Shown here: positions 46,900 to 57,400 of the stretch, piece by piece
Position numbering within the stretch: the stretch's first letter is position 1
Layout: each line of letters starts with the position of its first letter
Source of the DNA: Leuctra nigra
Taxonomy: Eukaryota > Arthropoda > Insecta > Plecoptera > Leuctridae
Length of the DNA: 64,000 bases
Reading direction: 5' to 3'
Assembly (NCBI GenBank): GCA_934045905.1
Contig: OW203769.1
Span: forward strand, 32,987,345 to 33,051,344
Notes under the pieces: model-generated
What the model was told of the DNA's origin: nothing
What the model saw: only the letters and a program-made list of their open reading frames with translations
Databases searched by the model: none
Translations under genes and position numbers: made by a program

Positions 46900-47087
46900 T
46901 AGACCATTTTTTAAATATTATCTCAGTGGCTCTGCTTTCTAAGAAAAATCATATGCAGTTTGATTTCCAGATAACTTAGTCCCTGTTTCAACAATAGGTA
47001 AAACAGGGACTAAGGTGTCTGGAAATAATACTGCGTATGATTTTTCTTAGAAAGCAGAGCCACCGAGATAATATTTAAAATGGTCTA
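46900..47087. mobile_element. Foldback MITE inside Helentron copy D
   Basis: TAGACCATTTTTTAAATATT and complement form arms of about 80 bp. The host element is continuous on both sides when compared with copies B and C, so this is a clean insertion. Confidence 0.85.
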
Positions 47088-47287
47088 TTCAATTGGCACT
47101 GGAAAACATTCATTTCGATACTACTTCATTACTGACAGATATTAAAAATTTCAATACATTCATACGTTCTTAACTGATTGGGATGAAATTTTTTAAAATA
47201 AGAGACAATATTGGTCTTAATGATCATGCAAAATATGAGTTTGATCAGAATTATCGAAGACCGTTTTCATTTTTCAGCCTATCAGGA

Positions 47288-48280
47288 GATAATAATAATA
47301 ATAATTATTATTATTATTATCTGTTGGTTCCAATTTAATGGGTCAGGGGGTGGGTGTTCCCACCAACACAAGGGCCGTAGGACTACTGGAGACCGGCTGG
47401 CCACGCCTGGCATCTCCTCCTCGTCTTCTTCTTCTTCCTCCGCTTCCAATTGTTCCACAAATTGCCTCCACCTTGTTCTGTCCTCCCACTGTCTCTCAGC
47501 CTCCAACTCACTCCAACTTCCTCCTCTCTCCAAAACATTGTCCTTAATAACTCCAATCCATCTCTCTCTTGGTCTTCCTACTCTAAGTGGTCCAGAAGTA
47601 GCCGACTCAAACACCCGCCGTGGCACTCGCCCTGTTCCCATCCTCTTCATGTGGCCAAACCACCTAAGCCTCTCTCTGCCCAATTTAAACCCCAATCTCT
47701 CTACCCCCAGCTCACTTCTTATCTTCTTACTTCGGATCTTGTCCATTCTTGTGACTCCCTTCACACTCCTCAGGATCTTCATCTCCGCTGCCTGAAGCTG
47801 ATCCATTTCCTGTCCTCCCGCTGACCACGTCACTGCCCCGTATGTTAGAATTGGCAGGAAATACATTTTATACATTATCATTTTACACACTTTTGAAAAC
47901 TTCTCATGCCAAAGCAACTTCCTCACTGCCTGATAGAAACACTCCGCTTTCCTTCTTCTTTCCTGTACTTCTCTATCTACTTTTGCCTTGTTGGTGTACA
48001 GGCTCCACAGGTACTTAAATTCCTCTACTTCCTTCAACCATCCATCTCTCATCTTGATTCTGGCATGACCTTGTCTTATCTTCTTCCGTTCCATTGTCAT
48101 TACTTCACTCTTCTCTTCGCTTATTCTCAAACCCATCTTCTCTGTCTCTTCACTCCACTTATCAATCTTTAACTGCACTTCCTCCCTAGTTTCTCCCCAC
48201 ACCACCACATCATCCGCATAAATTAGTGTTCGTGTATCATCCCCCTCATTTGGCTCCACTTTCTTCAGCAACTTTCTTCA
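47288..48280 (-). mobile_element. 5'-truncated LINE (family B)
   Basis: One open frame (48271-47282) starts at the YADD region of reverse transcriptase (LIYADDVVVWG) and runs through the C-terminal part (LRWFGHMKRM) into a 3' tail of about ten ATT units. It aligns with the C-terminal third of the neighbouring full LINE but is clearly a different, diverged family. The frame has no stop before the tail. It lacks endonuclease and the RT fingers, so it is inactive. Confidence 0.85.
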
Positions 48281-48368
48281 GGAGATAATAATAATAATCT
48301 TCCTCCCGGTTCCAAGAGTTGGGTCGGGGGGTGGCGAAGCCACCATTACTAGGGCCCGGACTCCTAAG

Positions 48369-51278
48369 CTAGCTGGCCAGGCTTGGCTCTTCCTCTTCGT
48401 TCTTCTTCTCTACCAGTTTTTTCCACTTCTTCCTGTCTTCCCACCACCTTCCTTCTTCCACTTCTTCCCACTTCTCCAGTCTCTCTTGTACATCTTCTGC
48501 TACCAGCTCTCTCCACTTTTCCCTCGGTCTTCCAACTCTCCTTTTATCACTTCTCGCAGCTTCGAACTCCCGACGCGGTATTCTCTCCCTCTGCATTCTC
48601 TTCATGTGGCCAAACCACCGTAGCCGCTCTCTCCCCATTTTAAATGCCAACCTCTCTACCTTCAAGTCTCCTCTAATCTTTTCACTCCTGATCTTGTCCA
48701 TCTTAGTTACTCCTTGTATGCTTCGTAAAAATTTCATTTCTGCTGCCTGCAACTGGCTCTCCTCCTTTCCTCCAATCGCCCACGTTACGGAACCATAGGT
48801 GAGTATTGGCAGGAAATAGCTTTTGAAAAGGAGTATCTTGCATTTCTGGGGGAACTGCTCATTCCAAAGAAGTTTCCTGACTAACTGGAAAAATGTGTTA
48901 GCCTGTTGTACTCTTGATGTTATCTCTCTTCCTATTTTTCCATCCTTAGTTAGCCAGCTCCCCAGATACTTAAACTCTCCTCTCTCCGCCAGTTCCAAGC
49001 CCCGTAGCCTGATCTTCACATTTCTTGTTGCCTTCCTCTCCACTACTAGTGTCTCACTCTTTTCCTGACTTATTCGCATACCGTATTCTTCAGTCATCTG
49101 GCTCCATCTATCAATCTTTTCTTGAACACATTCGCTGGTTCCTCCCCACACTACGATATCATCTGCATATACCAGTGTATTCGTCTCCTGGTCTTCGCTT
49201 GGTTCTACTTTTCTCAGCAGCTCATCCATGACAATGACAAATAGTGTCGGGGAAAGAACGCTGCCCTGTCGAAGTCCTTCCTTCACCTCAAACCATCCTG
49301 ACTTCCCCTCCACTGTTTGTACACAGCTCTCGTTCTTCTCATATGTGCTCTTGATTCTCTCAATCAGACCCAATCCCACCCCCTTCCGCTTCAGACATTC
49401 CCATACTTTCTTCCTTGGTAGGCGATCGTAGGCCTTTTCCAAGTCTAGAAAAACCATGTACAGTTTTTCTCCACTCTCCCACTTTCTCTCCATGACTTGT
49501 CGGATAGTGAATATTGGATCAATGGTTGATCTACCTGGCCTGAACCCATATTGTTCCTCCCTGAGCTTTTCCTCTACTACTTCTTTCAGTCTAAATTCCA
49601 CCACTTTTTCGAATACTTTGGCACACTGACACATCAAAGTAATTCCCCTGTAGTTGCTGCACTTCTTCCTGTCACCCTTTTTGTAGATCGGTACAATCAC
49701 TCCCTTTCTCCAATCGTCCGGTATGGTCCTCTGTTTCCATGCCGCACTCATTACTCGAAACAACCATCTTTTTCCAATTTCCCCAGCAGCTCTTACCATC
49801 TCCACTGTTATCTCATCTATTCCGGGTGATCGACCATTCTTCATCTCGTTTAGCGCTTTCTCCACTTCTCCCTCTCTCAAAGCACACTCCTCCTCTTCCT
49901 CGTTCTCACTCTGTAGTATTCTACTACTTTCTGGTAGTGCCACTCCATCAACATTCAGTAGTTCCTTGAAGTACTCTTTCCACAGTGCCTGTACTTCTAC
50001 TGGGTCATTGATCAATCCTCCGCAAGCATCCACCATGCATGCCTGTCCAACTTTTCTTGTCCTCTTTTCCTTTATTATGCCATAAAGCATCTTTTTATTG
50101 CCTTCAAAATCCGTTTCTAGTTTACCAGCAAGTTCTTCCATGGACTTCTTCTTTTCTTCTTCTACTGTCTCTCTTACTCGTATTTTCCACCTTCGGTATT
50201 CGGCCTTGTTGAGGGTAGATCTATCGGCCTCGTACGTCTGCCAGGCGGTTCTCTTCTGATGCACTGCTTCTCGGACTATTTCATTCCACCATGGTGTTTC
50301 CTTCTTCTTGCTTTTCCCACTTGATCGCCCACAGACTTCCTCTGCACAGTCAACAAATACCTTCTTAAATGCTTGCCATTCCACTTCCACCAGTCCAACC
50401 TCTCCTCTTCTCTCTTTACTAGCTATCTTCTCTCTAAACTCTTGTTGTACTGTACCGTGTTGCAGCTTCCACACTCTTATTCTGCCATTCTTTTTGCTTC
50501 TCTTCTTGGTTGGTCTATCTTTTTTGAAGTTAAACTTTCCCACTAGAAGTCTATGGTCGCTATCTAGAGCCACTGAAGGGATAACCTCAACATCCTCCAA
50601 GAATCTCCGTAACTCATTCCCCACACATATGAAATCTATAACGGACTCGGTCGCCTCTTCGCCGTGTCCATATCGTGTAATCTTCTTTCTTTTTTCCTTC
50701 TGAAACATACTGTTTCCCACTTGCAGTCCGCTTCTTCCACACATTTCTAACATCTTCTCTCCATCTACATTCCTCTTTCCCCATCCATGGTGCCCCATGA
50801 CCCCTTCAACTCCTGTCCTGTCCTCCCCAATCTGCGCGTTAAAATCCCCCATCACTATTATGGCATTGGATGTGATGTTGCTCTCCAGCTCCTGGATGAA
50901 GATCTCCTTCTCCGCTGCTGGCCGTCCTGTCTGTGGCGCATACACTTGTATTATGTCGATTTTCACCTTGTTCTTCATTAAGAGGCTAGCTTTGATGCTT
51001 CTTTCACTATGGTTTTCCACTTCAACAATTAACTCCTTCAGACTCGGGCCAACCATAAACCCCACTCCATTTCTTCCCGCAATCCCCCCTGACCAGAATA
51101 GCTTATATCCTCCTCTACAATCCTTCTCGCCCACTCCTTTCCACTTTGTTTCACTGATGCCCAAAATCTCTATTCTTCTTTCCTCCATCATGTCTATTAT
51201 CTCTTCAATTTTACCATTTAATGTCACGATGTTCAGTGTACCAATCTTAATCGCATCACCCTTCCTCCTCTTCTTCAT
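48369..51278 (-). CDS. LINE ORF2: APE-type endonuclease and reverse transcriptase
   Basis: The frame is open from 51365, overlapping ORF1 by 34 nt, but the first ATG is at 51278, 53 nt past the ORF1 stop, giving 969 residues. The endonuclease motifs TLNIVTLNGK, ISETKW, QVYAPQ, MGDFNAQIG and SDHRLL are present in order. RT motifs follow: NGRSPGIDEI, NYRGITL, YGFRPGRST, FLDLEKAYDRL, GLRQGSVLSP and the catalytic LVYADDIVVWG. The C-terminus has LRWFGHMKRM and VGRPREKW. All expected catalytic residues appear intact, so the enzyme should nick target DNA and copy the element RNA by target-primed reverse transcription. Clade by ORF1 is CR1-like; a tree is needed for ORF2. Confidence 0.9.
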   Translation of the reverse strand: MKKRRKGDAIKIGTLNIVTLNGKIEEIIDMMEERRIEILGISETKWKGVGEKDCRGGYKLFWSGGIAGRNGVGFMVGPSLKELIVEVENHSERSIKASLLMKNKVKIDIIQVYAPQTGRPAAEKEIFIQELESNITSNAIIVMGDFNAQIGEDRTGVEGVMGHHGWGKRNVDGEKMLEMCGRSGLQVGNSMFQKEKRKKITRYGHGEEATESVIDFICVGNELRRFLEDVEVIPSVALDSDHRLLVGKFNFKKDRPTKKRSKKNGRIRVWKLQHGTVQQEFREKIASKERRGEVGLVEVEWQAFKKVFVDCAEEVCGRSSGKSKKKETPWWNEIVREAVHQKRTAWQTYEADRSTLNKAEYRRWKIRVRETVEEEKKKSMEELAGKLETDFEGNKKMLYGIIKEKRTRKVGQACMVDACGGLINDPVEVQALWKEYFKELLNVDGVALPESSRILQSENEEEEECALREGEVEKALNEMKNGRSPGIDEITVEMVRAAGEIGKRWLFRVMSAAWKQRTIPDDWRKGVIVPIYKKGDRKKCSNYRGITLMCQCAKVFEKVVEFRLKEVVEEKLREEQYGFRPGRSTIDPIFTIRQVMERKWESGEKLYMVFLDLEKAYDRLPRKKVWECLKRKGVGLGLIERIKSTYEKNESCVQTVEGKSGWFEVKEGLRQGSVLSPTLFVIVMDELLRKVEPSEDQETNTLVYADDIVVWGGTSECVQEKIDRWSQMTEEYGMRISQEKSETLVVERKATRNVKIRLRGLELAERGEFKYLGSWLTKDGKIGREITSRVQQANTFFQLVRKLLWNEQFPQKCKILLFKSYFLPILTYGSVTWAIGGKEESQLQAAEMKFLRSIQGVTKMDKIRSEKIRGDLKVERLAFKMGRERLRWFGHMKRMQRERIPRREFEAARSDKRRVGRPREKWRELVAEDVQERLEKWEEVEEGRWWEDRKKWKKLVEKKNEEEEPSLAS

Positions 51279-51331
51279 CGACTGTTTTCTTCTGTTCTCC
51301 TTTCCTACTATCTTTCCCACTCTGCCAGGTC

Positions 51332-53269
51332 CTACGCTGGCTTCCCCCACACCACTCGACTCCAAAAACCCACTGCCTTTTGCCTATCAGTTTTCTCCTC
51401 AATGGTCTTTCGCAAGCTGGTTCCAATGCTTTGGTGCCACTCCCATCTCCTTTCTTCAAGTTTGGCTCTCATTCCACTTATGTGCCACACCCCTGTTTCG
51501 TGGCATAAGTCCCTGAGTTTAGCATTAACCTCTCTGGGCCATATGCCACGAGATGTCAGCATCCCTGACAAGAACAGTTTTGCTTCTGGGCCAAACTTTC
51601 TCTCGGCTGCTCTTATCAAGTGCCGGGTATCCTCTAGTATCTCTGTCATATCCTTCCCATCCCTCATGTCCCTATTCCCAACAAACAGCACAACATTCTT
51701 CGGTGTATCCCGGATTACATATTTCTCCACTTCCTCTGCCAGGCCCCTTGTGCTGATTCCGGGGAATGTGTCCGCTCGGAAATCATCCTCGCCGCAGAAA
51801 CCAGTACCTGTTCCTCCACTGATGTCACCGATCAGCAGGGCCTTGATGCTGCTGCATCCAGCGTCGCATGGTGTTACTTGCTCCTGTTGGATGCTCATCG
51901 CGGCCGGGATCTCTCCGGGAAATGTGTCCGCTCGGAAATCATCCTCGCCGCAGAAACCAGTACCTGTTCCTACACTGATGTCACTGATCAGCAGGGCCTT
52001 GATGCAGCTGCGTCCAGTGTGGCATGGTGTTACTTGCTCCTGTTGGATGCTCATCGCGGCCGGGATCTCTCCGGGGAATGTGTCCGCTTGGAAATCATCC
52101 TCGCAGAAACCAGTACCTGTTCCTCCACTGATGGCACCGATCGGCAGGGCCCTGATGCTGCTGCATCCAGCGTCGCATGGTGTTACTTGCTCCTGTTGGA
52201 TGCTCATCGCGGCCGGGATCTCTCCGGGGAATGTGTCCGCTCGGAAATCATCCTCGCCGCAGAAACCAGTACTACCTGTTCCTCCACTGATGTCACCGAT
52301 GTCACTCATCGCGGCCGGGATCTCTCCGGGGAATGTGTCCGCTCGGAAATCATCCTCGCCGCAGAAACCAGTACCTGTTCCTCCACTGATGTCACCGATC
52401 AGCAGGGCCTTGATGCAGCTGCGTCCAGAGTGGCATGGTGTTACTTGCTCCTGTTGGATGCTCTCATCTTGTGTCATGTCTTTCTGGTCCGCTGAGTACA
52501 ACTCCACTATATTGACCTGCGTCACATTCGGGATCTCTTCTATGTTGTTTTCCACCTCTTCCGTCTGTGTCACGTTCAGACTCTCTTCAGCGTTGTTCTC
52601 CACTTCTTCTGTCTGCATCGCGGCCGGGATCGTGATCCTGTAGTCTTTTGTCATCCATTGTTTTAGTTCTTCGTACTTCTCTTCCATCTCAAGGAGCCTT
52701 TTCTTGGTCCCAGCTAACTGGCCTGCCACATTTCTACATGATTTCATGATTCTCTTCACAATACCTTTGTACTCTTTCCTCATCTGATGTTCTCTGTAGA
52801 TCTTTATTCCTATTTTGTATCTACCTATCACTCCTTTTCCCATTTGGGAAGCACCTTTCCCGCCTGCACCACTGAGCACTTCCTTTTGCCTAATTTCTTT
52901 GCCATTACTCTCACCACCCATGTCAGATTGCTTTGCACATTGGTCCACTTCTTCATTATCACACTTCTTCACTTCTTCTTCATTCACTTCTTCTTCTTCA
53001 TTAACACTGGTAACTCCATTCACCTCACTGCCTTTTTCTTGCATGCTGCTCTTCCTAACCTCACTTCTACAGCCACATTCCCAGCCACTCTTTTCACCAT
53101 CCTTGTAGCCTGACTTCTTCGCTCCCACACAACGAAAATGGTACCAAACCTGGCACAACTCGCACCTCAACCCTCCAATCACTCCAATATTGCACAAAGG
53201 GCACTTATATCCTCTTTTCACTACTTTTTTGACTGCCTGCCCTGAACTCACACACACTTCGTCCGCCAT
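51332..53269 (-). CDS. LINE ORF1: PHD finger plus repeated block and SGNH-type esterase-like domain
   Basis: 645 codons from ATG at 53269. Residues about 20-70 form a Cys4-His-Cys3 PHD finger (KCPLCNIGVIGGLRCELC, YHFRC, WECGC). A charged, probably coiled-coil middle follows. Residues about 280-500 contain five tandem units of roughly 52 residues, each with a GDISGGTGTGF or similar segment and DDFRADTFPG. The C-terminal part (VVLFVGNRDMRDGKD, LFLSGMLTSRG, VNAKLRDLC) matches the later blocks of SGNH-type esterases found in ORF1 of CR1-like elements. The usual GDS nucleophile motif reads GDI or AI in the repeats, so enzymatic activity is doubtful. The role in the element would be nucleic-acid or membrane interaction during retrotransposition. 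Confidence 0.8.
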   Translation of the reverse strand: MADEVCVSSGQAVKKVVKRGYKCPLCNIGVIGGLRCELCQVWYHFRCVGAKKSGYKDGEKSGWECGCRSEVRKSSMQEKGSEVNGVTSVNEEEEVNEEEVKKCDNEEVDQCAKQSDMGGESNGKEIRQKEVLSGAGGKGASQMGKGVIGRYKIGIKIYREHQMRKEYKGIVKRIMKSCRNVAGQLAGTKKRLLEMEEKYEELKQWMTKDYRITIPAAMQTEEVENNAEESLNVTQTEEVENNIEEIPNVTQVNIVELYSADQKDMTQDESIQQEQVTPCHSGRSCIKALLIGDISGGTGTGFCGEDDFRADTFPGEIPAAMSDIGDISGGTGSTGFCGEDDFRADTFPGEIPAAMSIQQEQVTPCDAGCSSIRALPIGAISGGTGTGFCEDDFQADTFPGEIPAAMSIQQEQVTPCHTGRSCIKALLISDISVGTGTGFCGEDDFRADTFPGEIPAAMSIQQEQVTPCDAGCSSIKALLIGDISGGTGTGFCGEDDFRADTFPGISTRGLAEEVEKYVIRDTPKNVVLFVGNRDMRDGKDMTEILEDTRHLIRAAERKFGPEAKLFLSGMLTSRGIWPREVNAKLRDLCHETGVWHISGMRAKLEERRWEWHQSIGTSLRKTIEEKTDRQKAVGFWSRVVWGKPA

Positions 53270-53711
53270 CTTTTTTTTTTTTGGAGATATTTATTCAGGA
53301 GATATTTATTTAAATTTTAACCAATGAATGGATTTCAAAAAAAAAATGGTATGCAAACAGAGAAGGTTGGTTATACATGTGTGCAAAATTTCAGCTCGAT
53401 CAAAGAAAAACTCTGACCTGTATAGTCAAAATATGAGTTTGATCAGATTTATCGAAGACCAGTTTCATTTTTCAATCTACCATCAGGAGATGTTTATTTA
53501 AATTTTAGCCAATGAATGGATTTAAAAAAAATTTGGGGTCTGCAAACAGAAAAGGTTGTCTCCACATGTGTGCAAAATTTCAGCTCGATCGAAGAAAAAC
53601 TCTGACTTGTATACAGTCAGGTAACGGAAAAAAACAACAAAAAAAAACCCAAAAAAAACAGAGGTCTGTGCCAAAAGAGCCAAAAGGAGACGCTCGCTTC
53701 GCTCGCTCAAT

Positions 53712-54331
53712 TAACCCAAACCATTTAATACAACCACTAGTAATTTTAATGGACAGAAAGCTGTAAGAATCATTCTATTTAAACTTCATGGCGGGAAAAT
53801 TTGATCTCAATCCGATTGCACTCATCGATCTTGCATACCCCACCATGGGGCACATGTACCTAAACAAAATGGTACTATGTTACTTATATTTTTAGAAAAT
53901 TAATTGTCAACCCTACCTATGGAATGATTATTAAAATATTTTTAAAATGTGTTTATAAAGAAACATGTTTGATGTAGTACCTTGAATACATCCTAGCCTT
54001 TTTGATGAAGATACTAAATTGCTTATTTGGTGCAAGTTGGGCAATTTACTACTGTTTTTCTCAAATAGTTGGTACGTAAGGTAATAGGTAAATAGAGCCA
54101 AGATTATATGGTTTTATCACTTTTAATCACGAAATTACGCTTTAAAATCAAACATTTTGAAAATTTATATTTTGTGATTGTATATTATTTGTGTTGATTT
54201 ACATAAAACTAAGAGAAATTATATCAAAAAACCACCAAAACGCGAAATTGCCAATATTTAAAATGAAATTTAGACAATTTTAAAACCATATAATCTTGGC
54301 TCTAGTAATAAATCATCTTGATGTTTTTCAG
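53712..54331. other. Flank between Helentron copy D and the Q-rich gene
   Basis: AT-rich with no gene. A splice acceptor (gatgtttttcag) closes the stretch at 54331, so an upstream noncoding exon of the following gene is expected but not identified. Confidence 0.45.
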
Positions 54332-54404
54332 CGTTCTGAAGGAATCATCGTTACCAAGCCAGTAATCTGGATATACCACAAAGTCTGCATGTGAATATTA
54401 GGAA

Positions 54405-57400
54405 ATGGAGCCATACTTTCAAGATCAAAATGGTACCATTATGACAGTAGATCAAGTGCGTCAGCTATGTCCAAACTTTCAAATTAGCGATGAGTTGGGC
54501 AATGAAAATGTATACGTAATGAATCCAAATGGTATTGATTACCAACCTCACGAGCAAGTACTCTTTGATTCGAGTACGGGACAACCAATTCAATTGGGCT
54601 ATCATCCTGGCAATGCCCAGTGCCAACAACCACAGTAAGTTTTAATTCAATATCACTACCTTTAAAGGTGGTAGGTCTACTATAAAGACGTTTTTTTTTA
54701 CTTTTGGTCTCACTCGAAGCCTTTTTTATTCAATCTATCATTTGTTGAGACCTTGTAGGTTGGCTATTCTGCTAGAGCTGTGAGAAGGCATTGAAATCAA
54801 GTCTTCATTTACCTATAATTTTTTAATTTTTTGTTCAAACATGTCTAAAAATGATACCTATTATATTATGTTTCATGTGTTCCTGATTTTCAAAAATAAG
54901 TGTTTTATTTTGCCTGAAAATGATTTTTTTATTCTATAAATCCAGACCTTTTCTTGCTATTTTAAGGTATTTTTGTCCTTTTATAAATTATTGGGGAAAT
55001 TGATATCAAATATTTGTTTCTTCAAGTTATAGTTGTCTCCTCCACTTGGATGTCCAACAATGACACAAGTGACACATTGACACATTCATACAGTAATTTA
55101 AGTTAATTTTACTATCAAGCTCCAAATTCAACTCTTAAACCAATAAATCGAATAATATGTTGACGAATATTACAAAGCATAACATTTCATTGGTCCTTTT
55201 TCCGGGATTTTATTCCCCTTTTTAAATAGTTTTAAGCTACTATTGCCTATTTTATTGGACGTTTTATAAGTCCTAAACATCCTAGCCTTAGTCATGATTT
55301 TTGTGCCACTGATGTCTGCCGACATTCAATTAATTCGAACCATTTTTCAGGATTATAGCAGTTGTTCAGCAAGATGTGACGGAAACTTGCGGACCGACGA
55401 TGGAGAACATGGAGACTCAAACCGTACCAATGTCAGGCCATCAAATAATATATCATCAACAAGACCAACTCGAACGATTAGCTCAACAGCAACAGCAACA
55501 GCACCAGTTGCAACAGCAACTTCAACTGGAACAGCAACAGAGGCAACAGCTCATTCACGAGCATCAAGTACAGCAACAGATGGAGCAACAGCAACGGTTG
55601 CAACAGCAACTGCATCCCGATCAACAGCGCCTGCAACTTCAGGAACAGCAGTCGCTTCAACAGCAAATGCAACAGAAACTTCAGGAGCAAATTCAGCAAC
55701 ACTTCCGCGAACAGGAGCTCAGGCAACAACAGGAGCAACAGCAACATCAACAGGAACAACAGAAAATGCAACAAATCCAACAGACACAACAGAAAATGCA
55801 ACAGGAACAAAAGCTTCAGGTGCAGCAGAAACTTCAGGAACAACAGAAGATTCAGCAAATGCAACAGGAACAACAGAAGATAGCTCATCTTCAACAGCAG
55901 CATTTGCAGCACGGGCAAGTGCAGTACTACACCGAGAGCAACGGGTTCGTCACGACCAATCAGGAGGCGGTTCAGATGCGATTAGAATCTCAATCATTGA
56001 ACACTCTTCAAGGCAAGTGCTTCAAACATAACCATTTGAATAGCTTACAGGGGGGGGGGGGGGGGGGGTCATAATATTCTCGGACTCCAAAGGGTTTGGT
56101 ATAGTAGAGACGTTAGTTTCTAGAGCACGTAGTTCAATTGTATGACCTTTTTTTTAGAAAATACCAAATTTTAGCATAATTGTGTTACTTGTATAAGTTA
56201 TTGCCGAATAAAATGTTCGTCAAAGAACATTTATATGGTAAAATTTAATGTCGCGCAGTCATAAAATTCATTCAAAATCAAAGAAAAACACCTCAAATCA
56301 CCTCAAACCATTTTGGAAGATATTTGAGTGTTACGGGGACTGTTGCATGATCTTCCATAGAAAAATCTTTTCCAATATGTTTGAGGTGATTTTCATTGAT
56401 TTTGAAGAACTTGATGACGGTGCAACACTCAATGTGTCAATTGAAATGTTCTCGAGGTTGTCTTACTTATTTGGCAATATCTTATTACAATAATGACACA
56501 ATTATGCTAAAATTTGGTACCTACCTAGGTTTCCTAAAAAAGGTCAAACAATTGAACTCGAGAAACTCACATCTCTACTATAACCCTTTGAGTCCGCGAA
56601 TAAATGACCCCCCTTCGTACCTGGAGGGATCTTTCATGTCTAATCTTTGCCTCTTTTCAGAAGAAGTACGAAGCGCAACTTTTGTCCCGGCCGGTACTCA
56701 GCTACTCATTCCGGCTGCGAACGTTCTGTCGCTGCCCGGCGGAAGAAAGATCCCGTTGCGCGATTGGCGGAAGACGACGACCGTCATGACGCAACCAACC
56801 AATCAGGTGTCGACGATTCAGTCCACGGCCAATCACGTAGCTACTATTCAAATGTCGGTCCCGTCCAATCAAGTCTCCACGATCCAGTCTACGATCTCCA
56901 ATCACGTGTCGACGATACACTCTCCGGCCAATCCGATGGCTTCGAATCACATCTCGGACGGAACTAGTGTCATTACGCCGTTGAGACCGGGAATTCTTCA
57001 TCGGCCCGTGCAACAGAGGTGAGATTTCAACAAAACTTCCTTAGTTCACGGTGGTGTAACAGATTTCTCGTCCCCAAGCAGGATATTTAGGGCCATTAAA
57101 ATATTCTATTTGGCTCTTTTGGGAAGGATCTAGCTGTTTTTTTTCTAAATAGGTAATGATACAGGAGGGTTATTTCTGTTCGTTGACATTCAACAAACTC
57201 GAGAATATGCCCCCAGGGGGCCAATTCTTGAGATTCACGTTTTGAAACATGTACGTTTTCACTGTTTAATACGTAAAAAAGTTGAAGGCTAAGCAATAGT
57301 TGTCAACTGTTTCAAGATGTGTATAACTATTGACTACAATGCAAACGTAAAACGGTTTGAAAGCGTGAATCTTGAGAATTGGCCTCCAGAAAAGTTCACA

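Larger units (their letters stand above)
48290..53285 (-). mobile_element. Near full-length CR1-like LINE (family A)
   Basis: About 5 kb with two long open ORFs, a short 3' UTR and an ATT-repeat tail at about 48280-48297. tcaggagat occurs at both borders (48279-48287 and 53293-53301) and is the likely target duplication. ORF1 with PHD and SGNH-type regions plus ORF2 with APE endonuclease and RT is the arrangement known from CR1-like elements. With both frames open it could be recently active. Confidence 0.85.
46630..53711 (-). mobile_element. Helentron-type element, copy D, interrupted by LINEs
   Basis: Reverse-strand copy. Its 3' end (CTAG with hairpin AACGC...GCGTT) lies at 46630 and its 5' end (GAGCGAGCGAAGCGAGCG) at 53711. 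The 3' half matches copies B and C up to tcaggagat near 47280; the 5' part resumes after 53285, lacks much of the centre and contains a partial tandem duplication of roughly 180 bp. The gap is filled by two LINE insertions. Confidence 0.75.

Noticed and set aside
47211..53108. Many long + strand open frames opposite the LINE
   Set aside because: They are antisense shadows of ORF1 and ORF2, low in start context and with Ser/Leu/Pro-rich translations typical of reversed coding sequence.
55294..56031. Thr/Ala-rich and Leu-rich frames overlapping the Q-rich exon
   Set aside because: They are alternative-frame readings of CAG/CAA-rich DNA; only the Q-rich frame joins in phase with both neighbouring exons.
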